Assembly: GCF_008642275.1 (NCBI RefSeq)
Contig: NZ_CP029189.1
Coordinates: forward strand, 6,306,001 to 6,370,000
Source: Streptomyces venezuelae
Lineage (GTDB): Bacteria > Actinomycetota > Actinomycetes > Streptomycetales > Streptomycetaceae
Length of the DNA stretch: 64,000 nt
Reading direction: 5' to 3'
Both the position numbers and the translations under genes were made by a program. Shown piece after piece: positions 1 through 8,213 of this stretch (the first letter of the stretch is position 1; each line of letters begins with the position of its first letter). Under the pieces are notes generated by a model. The model made no database searches. It worked only from the letters and a program-made list of their open reading frames with translations, and was not told the origin of the DNA.

Positions 1-1
1 C

Positions 2-355
2 GGGGTGTTCCTCGCCACCGTGGACAAGGACTCGGCACACGACGTCGGCAGCGACATCGACGCCGTCTTCGCCGCGCACCTGACCCCGACGCCCTCGGAC
101 GCCTCCGGGGAGGTCGAGGCCTACGCGGCCCGGGCGGGGCTGCTCCCGGTCGGCGAGGCCCTCTTCACCGGCCACGGCCAGGGCCGCACCCCGCGCCGGT
201 CCGCCGAGGACCTGCTCGCGGGCCGGTACGCCTCCCGGATCGTCCCGCGCGGTATCACCGCACAGGAGCTGGCGGCCCGGCTGGAACTGCTGCCCGACCA
301 GGACGTGCCGCGCGCGGAGCCGACGTACCGCATACGGGGTTTCGTACGCGTCTGA
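2..355 (+). CDS. C-terminal fragment of unidentified protein, possibly a SAM-dependent methyltransferase
   Basis: The reading frame is open from the left edge of the window and ends at TGA 353-355, so only the last 117 or so residues are present and the true start is outside. The visible part has acidic, charged helices and a C-terminal Arg-rich beta-like segment ending YRIRGFVRV. I do not see a diagnostic catalytic motif. The opening stretch GVFLATVDKDS and the later TPRRSAEDLLAGRYASR resemble the tail of class I methyltransferases, but this is only an impression. Codon use is typical of the neighbours. The next gene, an aldo/keto reductase, converges on it after a 43-base gap. Confidence 0.5.
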   Translation, partial: GVFLATVDKDSAHDVGSDIDAVFAAHLTPTPSDASGEVEAYAARAGLLPVGEALFTGHGQGRTPRRSAEDLLAGRYASRIVPRGITAQELAARLELLPDQDVPRAEPTYRIRGFVRV

Positions 356-398
356 CCCGTACCCGTACCCGGGGCCGGGCCGGCTCCGCGCGGCCCGG

Positions 399-1247
399 TC
401 ACACGTCGAACTCGGCCGGGTCCGGCCCGATCCGGCGGCCCGCCGCGCCCGCGCCCAGGGCGTCCAGAGCGGCCATCTCGGCGGCGTCCAGCTCGAAGCC
501 GAAGACGTCCAGGTTCTCCCGGATCCGGGCCGGGGTCACCGACTTGGGGATCACGACGTTCCCGTGCTGCAGGTGCCAGCGCAGCACCACCTGAGCGGCG
601 CTGCGGCCGTGCGCGGCGGCGACGGCGGCCACCTCCGGGAGCGTCAGCAGCTCCTTGCCCTGGCCCAGCGGGGACCAGGCCTCGGTGGCGATCCCGCGCT
701 CGGCGTGCACGGCGCGCAGCTCGGCCTGCGGGAAGAGCGGGTGCAGCTCGACCTGGTTCACGGCGGGGACGAGCTCGCTCTCGGCGGCGATCCGCTCCAG
801 GTCGGCGGGGCGGAAGTTCGACACGCCGACCGCCTTGGCGCGGCCGCTCGCCGCGATCTCCTCGAAGGTCTTCCAGATGGCGACGAAGTCGTCGCGCATG
901 GGGCGCGGCCAGTGGATCAGGTACAGGTCGACGTAGTCGAGGCGCAGCTTGGCCAGGGAGTCGTCGAAGGCGCGCAGCACCTGGTCCCGGCCCCACTTCT
1001 GCTTCGGGCCGTTCCACAGCTTGGTGGTGACGAACAGCTCCTCGCGGGCCAGCCCGGAAGCCGCGACCGCCTTGCCGGTACCCGCCTCGTTGCCGTAGAC
1101 GGCGGCCGTGTCGACGCTGCGGTAGCCGGCCTCCAGCGCCGTCCCGACGGCGTGCTCCGCCTCGGAGTCCGGCACCTGCCAGACGCCGTAGCCGAGCTGG
1201 GGCATGTGCGTGCCGTTGTTGAGCTTGATGGCGGGGACCTGGTTCAC
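399..1247 (-). CDS. Aldo/keto reductase (AKR5-like, 2,5-diketo-gluconate reductase type)
   Basis: Predicted cytosolic NADPH-dependent reductase of carbonyl compounds, folded as a TIM barrel. From the GTG at 1247 it has 282 residues, the normal family length. The catalytic tetrad is visible: Asp46 and Tyr51 in DTAAVYGNE, Lys76 in VTTKLW and His112 in LIHWP. The C-terminal cofactor region IPKSVTPARIRENLDVF is also present. I prefer the GTG at 1247 because GAGGGA lies about nine bases before it; the in-frame GTG at 1265 has no visible ribosome site and would add six residues. Its physiological substrate cannot be told from sequence. It follows livG on the same strand, separated by an inverted repeat, so it is probably a separate unit. 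Confidence 0.9.
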   Translation of the reverse strand: MNQVPAIKLNNGTHMPQLGYGVWQVPDSEAEHAVGTALEAGYRSVDTAAVYGNEAGTGKAVAASGLAREELFVTTKLWNGPKQKWGRDQVLRAFDDSLAKLRLDYVDLYLIHWPRPMRDDFVAIWKTFEEIAASGRAKAVGVSNFRPADLERIAAESELVPAVNQVELHPLFPQAELRAVHAERGIATEAWSPLGQGKELLTLPEVAAVAAAHGRSAAQVVLRWHLQHGNVVIPKSVTPARIRENLDVFGFELDAAEMAALDALGAGAAGRRIGPDPAEFDV

Positions 1248-1286
1248 GTCTGGTCGTTCCCTCACGTCGGTGCGGTGGTGGTGGAG

Positions 1287-1324
1287 CGTCGTACGAGGGG
1301 CGACAACCCGCCACCCGTACGACG
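1287..1324. promoter_or_regulatory. Inverted repeat CGTCGTACG / CGTACGACG
   Basis: Two perfect 9-base arms at 1287-1295 and 1316-1324 are separated by 20 bases. The repeat lies 30 bases after the livG stop and about 40 bases before the aldo/keto reductase start on the same strand. It could be the livG terminator (no T-run follows) or an operator for the reductase. The sequence alone does not decide between these. Confidence 0.45.
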
Positions 1325-1353
1325 TATTCCCGCCATCGGCTGCATGTGCGCCG

Positions 1354-2130
1354 TCATGCGGTCCCGAGGTACGCCTCCCGCACCAGCGGGTTCGCCCGTA
1401 CCTCGGCCGCCGTGCCCTCGGCGAGCACCGTTCCGAGGTCCAGTACGACGACCCGCGCGCACAGCTCCATCACGAAGGCCACGTTGTGCTCGACCAGCAG
1501 CACCGCAGAGCCCTCCCGCTCCGCCAGCCGCCGAACGACCTCCGCGAGCCGGTCGCGCTCGTGAGCGGACATGCCGGAAGCCGGTTCGTCCAGCAGCAGC
1601 ACGCGCGGCGGATCGGCCACCGCGCGGGCCAGCTCCACCATCCGGGCCCGTCCGACCGGCAGCCCGCCGGCGTACGAGGCCCCCAGCGCGCCGATCCCGC
1701 AGTCGGCCAGCACCCGCTCGCCCCGGGCCCGCCGCTCGCGCTCCCGGGCCCGCCGGGCCGGCAGGGCGAGGAGATCGGCGGCCGGCCCGCCCCCGCCGCC
1801 CCGCCACTCCTGCGCCACCAGCAGGTGGTCGGCCACGCTGAGCTGCCCGAACAGCTGCTGCCGCTGGAAGGTCCGGCGGATCCCGTGCCGGGCCCGCCAC
1901 ACGGGGGAGCGGCGGGTGACGTCCGTGCCGTCCAACAGCATCCGCCCCTGGTCGGGGCGGCGGATCCCGGACAGCACGTCGAACAGCGTGGTCTTCCCGG
2001 CGCCGTTCGGCCCGATGAGCCCGCACACCTCGCCCGCGCGGACCCCGAGATCCACCCCCGTCAGTGCCCGGACACCGCCGAAGCGCACGCCGACCCCACG
2101 GGCCTCCAGCACGTACCCGCCCGCGCTCAT
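1354..2130 (-). CDS. livG: Branched-chain-type ABC transporter ATP-binding protein LivG
   Basis: ATPase subunit of a LivFGHMK-type importer, acting on the inner face of the membrane. The 258-residue protein has Walker A GPNGAGKTT (about residues 38-46), a diverged ABC signature GGLPVGRARM, Walker B VLLLDEPASGM and the switch-His segment LLVEHNVAFVM. The typical Q-loop region RTFQRQQLF is also seen. The signature lacks the canonical LSxGQ, which is common for LivG relatives of this type but worth noting. Its ATG (2128-2130) overlaps the stop of the upstream fused permease gene as ATGA, so the two are translationally coupled. The frame stays open far upstream, but that part lies opposite the permease reading frame and is not protein. 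Confidence 0.92.
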   Translation of the reverse strand: MSAGGYVLEARGVGVRFGGVRALTGVDLGVRAGEVCGLIGPNGAGKTTLFDVLSGIRRPDQGRMLLDGTDVTRRSPVWRARHGIRRTFQRQQLFGQLSVADHLLVAQEWRGGGGGPAADLLALPARRARERERRARGERVLADCGIGALGASYAGGLPVGRARMVELARAVADPPRVLLLDEPASGMSAHERDRLAEVVRRLAEREGSAVLLVEHNVAFVMELCARVVVLDLGTVLAEGTAAEVRANPLVREAYLGTA

Positions 2131-4850
2131 GTCGCCATCCCCAGGTAGGCCTCCGTGAGCCGGTCCGCCTCCACCTCGGCCCGGGGGCCGCACCAGGAGA
2201 CCCGGCCCTGCGAGAGGTAGGCCACGGTGTCGGCGACGCCGAGGATCCCGGCCGCCTTCTCCTCCACCAGGAGCAGCGCCGTCCCGGCGTCGCGGAGCTC
2301 GGTGAGCAGCGCGTACACCTCCTCCACCACGCGCGGGGCGAGGCCGAGGGAGGGTTCGTCGGCGATCAGCACCGCGGGCGGCCGCTGGAGCAGCGGAGCC
2401 AGCGCGAGCATCTGCTGCTCGCCGCCCGAGAGAGCACCGGCGGGGACCGCGCGCCGCTCGGCGAGCCGCGGGAAGCGGGCGTAGACGCCGGCCCTGGCTG
2501 CGGCGTCCGGGAGGTACAGGGCCAGGTTCTCCTCGATGGTGAGCGCGGGGAAGATCCCGCGCCCTTCGGGGGCGAGCAGCACCCCGGCCCGCGACCGGCG
2601 GACGGCCCCGTCCCGGGTCGCGTCCCGCCCGCCCACGTACACCGCCCCGGCCGAGGCGGGCAGCAGCCCGGCGGCGACCCGGCAGGCGGTGCTCTTCCCG
2701 GCCCCGTTGGGCCCCAGTACGGCGAGGATCTCGCCCGCGCGGACGGTGAGGTCGACCCCGTGCAGCACGAGCCCCCCGTCGTACCCGGCGGTGACCCCGC
2801 GCAGTTCGAGTGCGCAGGCGGCTTCGCCGGGCAGGTCCGTCCCCGCCGGCGATCGGGGCGCGGGGTCCGGGGCGGAGCCCCGGGAGACGACGGCGCGCGG
2901 TGCCGCCGGCCCGGGCCCAGCGGGGATCCGGGCCGGTCGTCCGGCGGCGCGCCGCCGTGCGAGCCGCACCGGAACAGCCGCGCAGTACCCGTCGGGATCG
3001 TTGGCCAGGGCCAGTCCCGCCAGCCCGAACAGGATCACCGGCAGGTGTGCGGACCCGGTCACGTGGTCCGCCAGCAGCCGCGGGGCCACGGCGAACACCA
3101 GCCCCGCCACCACCGCGTACTGAGGTCTGCGCACACCCGCCGCCACGACCACCGCCAGCCACACCAGCCCGGTCATCGCCGTGAAGTCCGTCGCCGTGAT
3201 GCGGGTGTTGTACGACGCGTACAGCACACCCCCGAACCCGGCCAGCCCCGCCGACAGCGTGAACAGCAGCAGCTTCGTGCGCAGGACGGAGACCCCCGAG
3301 GCGACCGCCGCGGCCGGCGCCGACCGGACCGCGAGCATCGCCCGCCCCGACGGGGAGTTCCGCAGCGCGGTCAGCCCGGCCGCCACCAGCGCGACCAGGA
3401 CCACCAGGGCCACCCCCAGCGCCCGGTCGTCGGACAGGTCCACCGGTCCGAACACCGGCCGCGGGACCGGCCACCCGGCGTCGCCGTTGCGCAGCCAGCG
3501 CATCTGGAACAGCACCTGATCGGCGAGGAAGGCCAGCGCCAGGGTGGCCAGCGCCAGCGACCTGCCGCCCAGCCGCAGCGCCGGGAGCGCGACGAGCGCA
3601 CCCAGCAGGGCGGCCACGCACGTGCCCACCGCCAGCGCGGCCGCGAACGGCCAGCCCCGGCTCATGAGCAGCCCGGCGACGAGCGCGGCGCCGGTCACGA
3701 ACGTGCCCTGCGCCAGCGACACCATGGCCCCGAGCCCGGTCACCACCGTGAACGACATGAACACGAGCGCGATGGCCAGTCCCTGCGCGAGCAGGCCGCT
3801 CCAGAAGGGGGTGGTCACGGTGTAGAACGCCACGCACAGCGCCGCCGCGCCCGCGGCCCACACCCCCCACCGCCGCCCCCACGAGGCCCCGGCCAGGTGG
3901 TCGACCGGCGGCGCGTCCACGGCCGCGACCCCCGCCGTCCGCGCCGTGCGCGTCAGCACCAGCAGCCCGCCGAACAGGATCAGGAACGGCACGGCCGTGC
4001 GGAAGCCGGTGACGGACTCGGCGAAGGACGCGTACCCGGCCACCAGGTTCTGCAGCACCCCGAGCCCGAGGCCGCCCGCGAAGGCGAGCGGCACGGAGGC
4101 GAACCGTCCGATGACCGCCGCCGTGGCCGACACGAACAGGAACAGGGTGAAGTCGTGCGCCGACAGCCCCAGCAGCGGGGTCGCCAGCACCCCCGCGAGG
4201 CCCGCCAGGCCCGACGCGATCATCCAGGCCACCGACGACAGCCGGTCGGCACTGATGCCGCGCAGCTCGGTCAGCGAGCGGTTGTCGACGGCGGCCCGCA
4301 GCCGCAGCCCCAGCCGCGTGTGCCGCATCAGCACCCACAGAGCCACCGCCACCAGCGCCGTCACCACCCAGGTGATCAGCTGGTCGGAGTCGATGCCGAC
4401 ACCCTCCGCGAGCTGCCAGGACACCGCGGGGCTGGGCCCCACTCCCGGCAGCCCGAACTGGTTCTCCGCCGGCTTCACCGGCGCGCCCGCCTCCGCCAGC
4501 AGTTCCACCAGCCACAGCCCCGCGGCCGGCAGCGCCACCAGCAGCCCGATGGTGGCCACGATCTGCGCGGTCTCGCCGACGCGGGCGAGCTGCCGGAACA
4601 TCAGCCGGTCCAGCCCCCAGCCGAGACCGGGGGCCAGGACGAGGACCACCAGCAGGGCGGCCGGGACGGCGGGCCAGCCCAGCCCCGAGTGCAGCTCGTA
4701 GAAGGTGAGCGCGCACAGGTAGGCGGTGGCCCCGTGCGCGAAGTTGAACAGTCCGGACGCCGAGTACGACAGCACCAGCCCGGTCGCGAGCAGTGCGTAC
4801 AGGGCGCCGGAGACCAGGCCGCTCAGGACGAAGACGAGCAGATCCCCCAT
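2127..4850 (-). CDS. Fused LivH-LivM-LivF: two permease domains and one ATPase in a single chain
   Basis: One 907-residue open frame carries three parts of a branched-chain amino acid type ABC importer that are usually separate. Residues about 1-310 are a LivH permease (SGALYALLATGLVLSYSASG and the EAA-like region GISADRL). Residues about 320-620 are a LivM permease (SLAQGTFVTGAALVAG, ALRNSPSGRAMLAVR). A Pro/Ala/Arg-rich linker follows at about 625-675. Residues about 678-907 are a LivF ATPase with Walker A GPNGAGKST near 711, signature LSGGEQQM near 803 and Walker B VLIADEPSLGLAPR. No stop or frameshift interrupts it, and internal starts with good ribosome sites were not obvious. The gene follows the binding protein by nine bases and overlaps livG by four. 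Confidence 0.92.
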   Translation of the reverse strand: MGDLLVFVLSGLVSGALYALLATGLVLSYSASGLFNFAHGATAYLCALTFYELHSGLGWPAVPAALLVVLVLAPGLGWGLDRLMFRQLARVGETAQIVATIGLLVALPAAGLWLVELLAEAGAPVKPAENQFGLPGVGPSPAVSWQLAEGVGIDSDQLITWVVTALVAVALWVLMRHTRLGLRLRAAVDNRSLTELRGISADRLSSVAWMIASGLAGLAGVLATPLLGLSAHDFTLFLFVSATAAVIGRFASVPLAFAGGLGLGVLQNLVAGYASFAESVTGFRTAVPFLILFGGLLVLTRTARTAGVAAVDAPPVDHLAGASWGRRWGVWAAGAAALCVAFYTVTTPFWSGLLAQGLAIALVFMSFTVVTGLGAMVSLAQGTFVTGAALVAGLLMSRGWPFAAALAVGTCVAALLGALVALPALRLGGRSLALATLALAFLADQVLFQMRWLRNGDAGWPVPRPVFGPVDLSDDRALGVALVVLVALVAAGLTALRNSPSGRAMLAVRSAPAAAVASGVSVLRTKLLLFTLSAGLAGFGGVLYASYNTRITATDFTAMTGLVWLAVVVAAGVRRPQYAVVAGLVFAVAPRLLADHVTGSAHLPVILFGLAGLALANDPDGYCAAVPVRLARRRAAGRPARIPAGPGPAAPRAVVSRGSAPDPAPRSPAGTDLPGEAACALELRGVTAGYDGGLVLHGVDLTVRAGEILAVLGPNGAGKSTACRVAAGLLPASAGAVYVGGRDATRDGAVRRSRAGVLLAPEGRGIFPALTIEENLALYLPDAAARAGVYARFPRLAERRAVPAGALSGGEQQMLALAPLLQRPPAVLIADEPSLGLAPRVVEEVYALLTELRDAGTALLLVEEKAAGILGVADTVAYLSQGRVSWCGPRAEVEADRLTEAYLGMAT

Positions 4851-4859
4851 GCCGCGGCC

Positions 4860-6128
4860 CTACTTGAAGGGGACGGGTTCGTGGCACTTGAACGGGACCG
4901 AGACCTCGTAGGCACCGTTCTTCAGCTGTACGAGGGCCCCGCAGCCGAAGCTGTCCTTCTGCCCCTTGGGCTCCGCGCGGTCGCCGACGAGCGTGCCGGT
5001 GTCGGAGAAGCCCTGCGCGGCGGCCTGGAAGGACTCGACGGTCAGGTCCTTGCCGGCTTTCTGCGCGATGGAGAGGAAGAGGTCGGCCGACATGTATCCG
5101 GTGAGCATGTGCATGTTGAGCGGGACCTCCTGGCCGCCCGCGGCCGCCTTGATGTCGGCCTTGAACTGCGCCATCTTCGGGTCGTCCGACTCGAAGGGCT
5201 GGAACTGCAGCAGCACGTGCACCCCGTCGAGGGCCTGCTTGGTGGCGTCCTTGGCGAGCAGCCCGGGGTCGTAGTCGGTCGGGTCGGAGAGCAGCCCCTG
5301 GTAGCCGCTGCGCTTGAGGGCGGTGAACAGCCCGATGTTGTTCGGGGTCTGCATGACGGAGACGACGGCGTCCGGGGCCTTGCCGTCGCTGCCCGCGAGG
5401 ATCTCCTTCACGTACGCGGACCAGTCGCTCGGGACGGCGGTGGCGGGCACGGAGGCCTTGGCGTAGGAGACCGTGAACCCGGCGCTGGCGAAGCCCTGCT
5501 GGAAGGTCCGGATGCCGAACTTGCCGGCGTCGCTGTCGTTGGCGATGATCGCGACCGATTTGCCCCGGGCCCCGCCGAGGATCGTGCCGATGCCCTCGGG
5601 CCAGGTCTGGTTGAGCGTGCCGCCGGGGGTGGGGACCAGGCAGCCGTTGAAACCGTAGATGTGCTTGGGCCCGCAGAAGGCGGGCAGGGTGCCCCAGCCG
5701 AAGGTGGGGACCTTCTCCTGCTCCAGGAAGTCCGCGCCGGAGAAGGTCACCGAGCTCATGGGGGAGACGGCGAAGACCTTGTCCTGCTGGACGAGTTTGC
5801 GGGCGGCCGCCAGGTTCTTGGCGGGGTCCTGGCCGTCGTCCTCCGCACCGAGGTAGTCGATCCTGCGTCCGTTGATCCCGCCCTCGGCGTTGGCCCGCAG
5901 ATAGCGGGCCCTGGCGCCGAGGTCGGTGTCCTTCTTGCTGTAGCCACTGGCGCTGGTCATGGACACGATTCCGCCGACCTTGACCGCATCGGCGCTCACG
6001 CCCCGGGAGTTGCCCAGCGCGTCGCCCGGTTTTCCCGGAGAGGTTCCGTTGGTGGAGGCGGAGTTGCAGGCGGAGACGAGTGCGAGGGCTGCCGCGGCGG
6101 CGGCCAGGGTGCGGATCGGTCGCAACAT
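4860..6128 (-). CDS. livK: ABC transporter substrate-binding lipoprotein, LivK/Peripla_BP_6 type
   Basis: The 422-residue protein is the extracellular receptor of the importer encoded downstream. It starts with MLRPIRTLAAAAAALALVSA and has lipobox Cys21, so it should be lipid-anchored outside the membrane. The body has periplasmic-binding type I features: a start VKVGGIVSMTSASGYSKKDTD, NAEGGINGRRIDYLGAEDDG and KSVAIIANDSDAGKFG. These match receptors for branched-chain amino acids, amides or aromatic acids; the actual ligand is unknown. ATG 6126-6128 is preceded by GGAGGGG. The adjacent CoA ligase suggests a carboxylic acid ligand, which is inference. Two palindromic sites lie at 6174-6219 just upstream. 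Confidence 0.9.
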   Translation of the reverse strand: MLRPIRTLAAAAAALALVSACNSASTNGTSPGKPGDALGNSRGVSADAVKVGGIVSMTSASGYSKKDTDLGARARYLRANAEGGINGRRIDYLGAEDDGQDPAKNLAAARKLVQQDKVFAVSPMSSVTFSGADFLEQEKVPTFGWGTLPAFCGPKHIYGFNGCLVPTPGGTLNQTWPEGIGTILGGARGKSVAIIANDSDAGKFGIRTFQQGFASAGFTVSYAKASVPATAVPSDWSAYVKEILAGSDGKAPDAVVSVMQTPNNIGLFTALKRSGYQGLLSDPTDYDPGLLAKDATKQALDGVHVLLQFQPFESDDPKMAQFKADIKAAAGGQEVPLNMHMLTGYMSADLFLSIAQKAGKDLTVESFQAAAQGFSDTGTLVGDRAEPKGQKDSFGCGALVQLKNGAYEVSVPFKCHEPVPFK

Positions 6129-6173
6129 GTCGGGAATCCCCTCCGTTGGAATGCCCGCATTCTGTGCGCGACC

Positions 6174-6219
6174 TGACGGATCGTCAATATTGCTGACACG
6201 TGGAAGTGACGATCCGTCA
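6174..6219. promoter_or_regulatory. Double operator TGACG-N3-CGTCA in front of livK
   Basis: Two 13-base palindromes, TGACGGATCGTCA (6174-6186) and TGACGATCCGTCA (6207-6219), lie with centres 33 bases apart, about three helical turns. They are also exact inverted copies of each other over 14 bases (6173-6186 against 6207-6220). They sit 46-92 bases before the livK ATG and after the CoA ligase stop. This arrangement is typical of two dimers of a TetR- or GntR-type repressor. The regulator is not evident next to the site. Confidence 0.65.
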
Positions 6220-6287
6220 GTTCTGCTTCCCGGCAGCCGGGATACCGCGCGGGGCGCCCCGTCGTCGCATCCCCGGCCGGGCCCGTC

Positions 6288-8111
6288 TCACGAGGAGTAC
6301 AGGGCCGCGACCTCCTTCGCGTACGCCTTCTCGATCGCCCGGCGCTTGAGCTTCAGGGAGGGGGTCAGCAGCCCCCGCTCCTCCGTGAACTGCTCACCCA
6401 GCACCCGGAACGTGCGGATCGCCTCCGCCTGCGAGACCAGGGTGTTGGCGGCCACCACCGCCCGGCGCACCTCCGCCGTCAGCTCGGGGTCGCCCACCAG
6501 CTGCGCCGCCGGCAGCTGCGGCCGGCCGCGCATCGACAGCCAGTGCGCGATCCCGTCCATGTCCAGCGTGAGCAGCGCCGCGATGTACGGCCGGTCGTTG
6601 CCCACCAGCACGCACTGCGACACCAGCGGATGCGAACGGACCCGCTCCTCCAGCGCGGCGGGCGCGACGCTCTTGCCGTTGGAGGTCACCAGGATGTCCT
6701 TCTTGCGCCCGGTGATGGTCAGGTACCCGTCCGCGTCCAGCCGGCCCAGGTCCCCGGTGGCCAGCCAGCCGCCGCGCAGCACCGCCTCCGTGGCGCGCGG
6801 GTCGTTGAGGTACCCGGAGAAGATGTGGCCGCCGTGCAGCCAGACCTCCCCGTCCTCGGCGATGTGCACCGTACTGCCCGGGATCGGCCGTCCCACCGTC
6901 CCGTACTTGGTCGCGCCGGGCGGGTTCGCGGTGGCCGCCGCGCACGACTCGGTCAGCCCGTACCCCTCGAACACCGTGATCCCGGCTCCGTCGAGGAACA
7001 GTCCCAGGCGGCGCGACATCGCCGACCCGCCCGACATGGCGTGCCGCACCCGGCCGCCCATCGCCTCGCGGACCTTCCCGTAGACGAGCCGGTCGAAGAG
7101 CTGGTGCTCCATGCGCAGGGCGGCCGAGGGGCCCGGCCCGGTGCCGAAGGCCTTGCGTTCACGCGCCTCCGCGTACCGTACGGCCGTCTCCACCGCCCGG
7201 TCGAAGGGGCCCGTACGCCCCTCCGCCTCCGCCTTGCGGCGGGCGGCCGCGAAGATCTTCTCGAAGACGTACGGGACGCCCAGCACGAACGTCGGCCGGA
7301 AGGCCGCGAGGTCCGGCAGCAACTCGGCCGCCGCCAGGACCGGCTGGTGGCCCAGCTTCACCCGCGCCCGGACGGCGGCCACCTCCACCATCCGCCCGAA
7401 CACGTGCGCCAGCGGCAGGAACAGCAGGGTGGACGGCGCCTCGCCCTCCCGGGCCTGGAAGACCGACTCCCAGCGGCTGACCAGGGTGTCGCTCTCGTAC
7501 ATGAAGTTGGCGTGCGTGAGCACGCAGCCCTTCGGCCGGCCCGTCGTCCCGGAGGTGTAGATCACGGTCGCGGTCGCGTCGGGGGTCACGGCGCTCCGGT
7601 GGCGGTGCACGACGTCCTCGGCGACCCCGCGGCCGTCGGCGACGAGCCCGTCCACGGCACCGGCGTCGAGCTGCCACAGCCGGAGCAGGCGGGGGAGCCG
7701 GTCGATCACCGACCCCACCGTCATGGCCTGGTTCTCGTCCTCGACGACACAGGCCGTGCAGTCGGAGTCGAAGAGGATCCAGTGCACCTGCTCGGCGGAG
7801 GACGTCGGATACACCGGGACCGGCTGCGCGCCGATCGCCCACAGCGCGAAGTCGAAGAGGGTCCACTCGTACCGGGTGCGGGACATGACGGCGACCCGGT
7901 CACCGAAGCGCACCCCCTGGGCCAGCAGTCCCCGGGCGAGCGCGAGCACCTCGCAGGCCAGCTCCCCGGACGTCACGTCCCGCCAGACCCCGTCGGTCTT
8001 CCGGCCGAGAACCACCCGCTCCGGCTCCTCGCGAGCGTGCTGGAAAACGATGTCGGCAAGGCCGCCGACGGGTGTACCCGTGACGACGGGTGGGACGGTG
8101 ATCTCGCGCAA
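6288..8111 (-). CDS. Long-chain fatty acid--CoA ligase (AMP-forming)
   Basis: Activates a carboxylic acid to its CoA thioester through an acyl-AMP, in the cytosol or at the membrane face. The 607-residue length fits FadD15-type enzymes. Visible motifs are the P-loop-like YTSGTTGRPKG, the FPLAH-type LFLPLAHVFGR, the adenylation motif EGYGLTES, the TGDLG motif and the C-terminal hinge GRKKDIL with a late catalytic Lys in SLKLKR. The chosen TTG at 8109-8111 has AGGAG six to seven bases before it. It lies upstream of livK on the same strand with a 160-base gap containing the double operator, so the transporter can have its own promoter. Substrate (fatty, branched or aromatic acid) is unresolved. 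Confidence 0.92.
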   Translation of the reverse strand: MREITVPPVVTGTPVGGLADIVFQHAREEPERVVLGRKTDGVWRDVTSGELACEVLALARGLLAQGVRFGDRVAVMSRTRYEWTLFDFALWAIGAQPVPVYPTSSAEQVHWILFDSDCTACVVEDENQAMTVGSVIDRLPRLLRLWQLDAGAVDGLVADGRGVAEDVVHRHRSAVTPDATATVIYTSGTTGRPKGCVLTHANFMYESDTLVSRWESVFQAREGEAPSTLLFLPLAHVFGRMVEVAAVRARVKLGHQPVLAAAELLPDLAAFRPTFVLGVPYVFEKIFAAARRKAEAEGRTGPFDRAVETAVRYAEARERKAFGTGPGPSAALRMEHQLFDRLVYGKVREAMGGRVRHAMSGGSAMSRRLGLFLDGAGITVFEGYGLTESCAAATANPPGATKYGTVGRPIPGSTVHIAEDGEVWLHGGHIFSGYLNDPRATEAVLRGGWLATGDLGRLDADGYLTITGRKKDILVTSNGKSVAPAALEERVRSHPLVSQCVLVGNDRPYIAALLTLDMDGIAHWLSMRGRPQLPAAQLVGDPELTAEVRRAVVAANTLVSQAEAIRTFRVLGEQFTEERGLLTPSLKLKRRAIEKAYAKEVAALYSS

Positions 8112-8213
8112 GCCCCGCTCCTCTCCGCGCGCCGCGGTGAACGTACCGCACGGTCAACAGGGGGTGACCGGCCATCCGATACCTCCACAAGACCTCCCCA
8201 GTGATCACCGTGT

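Noticed and set aside
2131..4887. Upstream part of the open livG frame
   Set aside because: It lies in another frame of the fused permease gene. The real livG start is the ATG overlapping the permease stop.
2064..6176. A 1370-codon open frame on the plus strand across the Liv genes
   Set aside because: It is the mirror of real minus-strand coding frames in very GC-rich DNA. Its protein is a run of Gly/Arg/Glu/Gln with no domain, while the minus strand holds clear ABC motifs.
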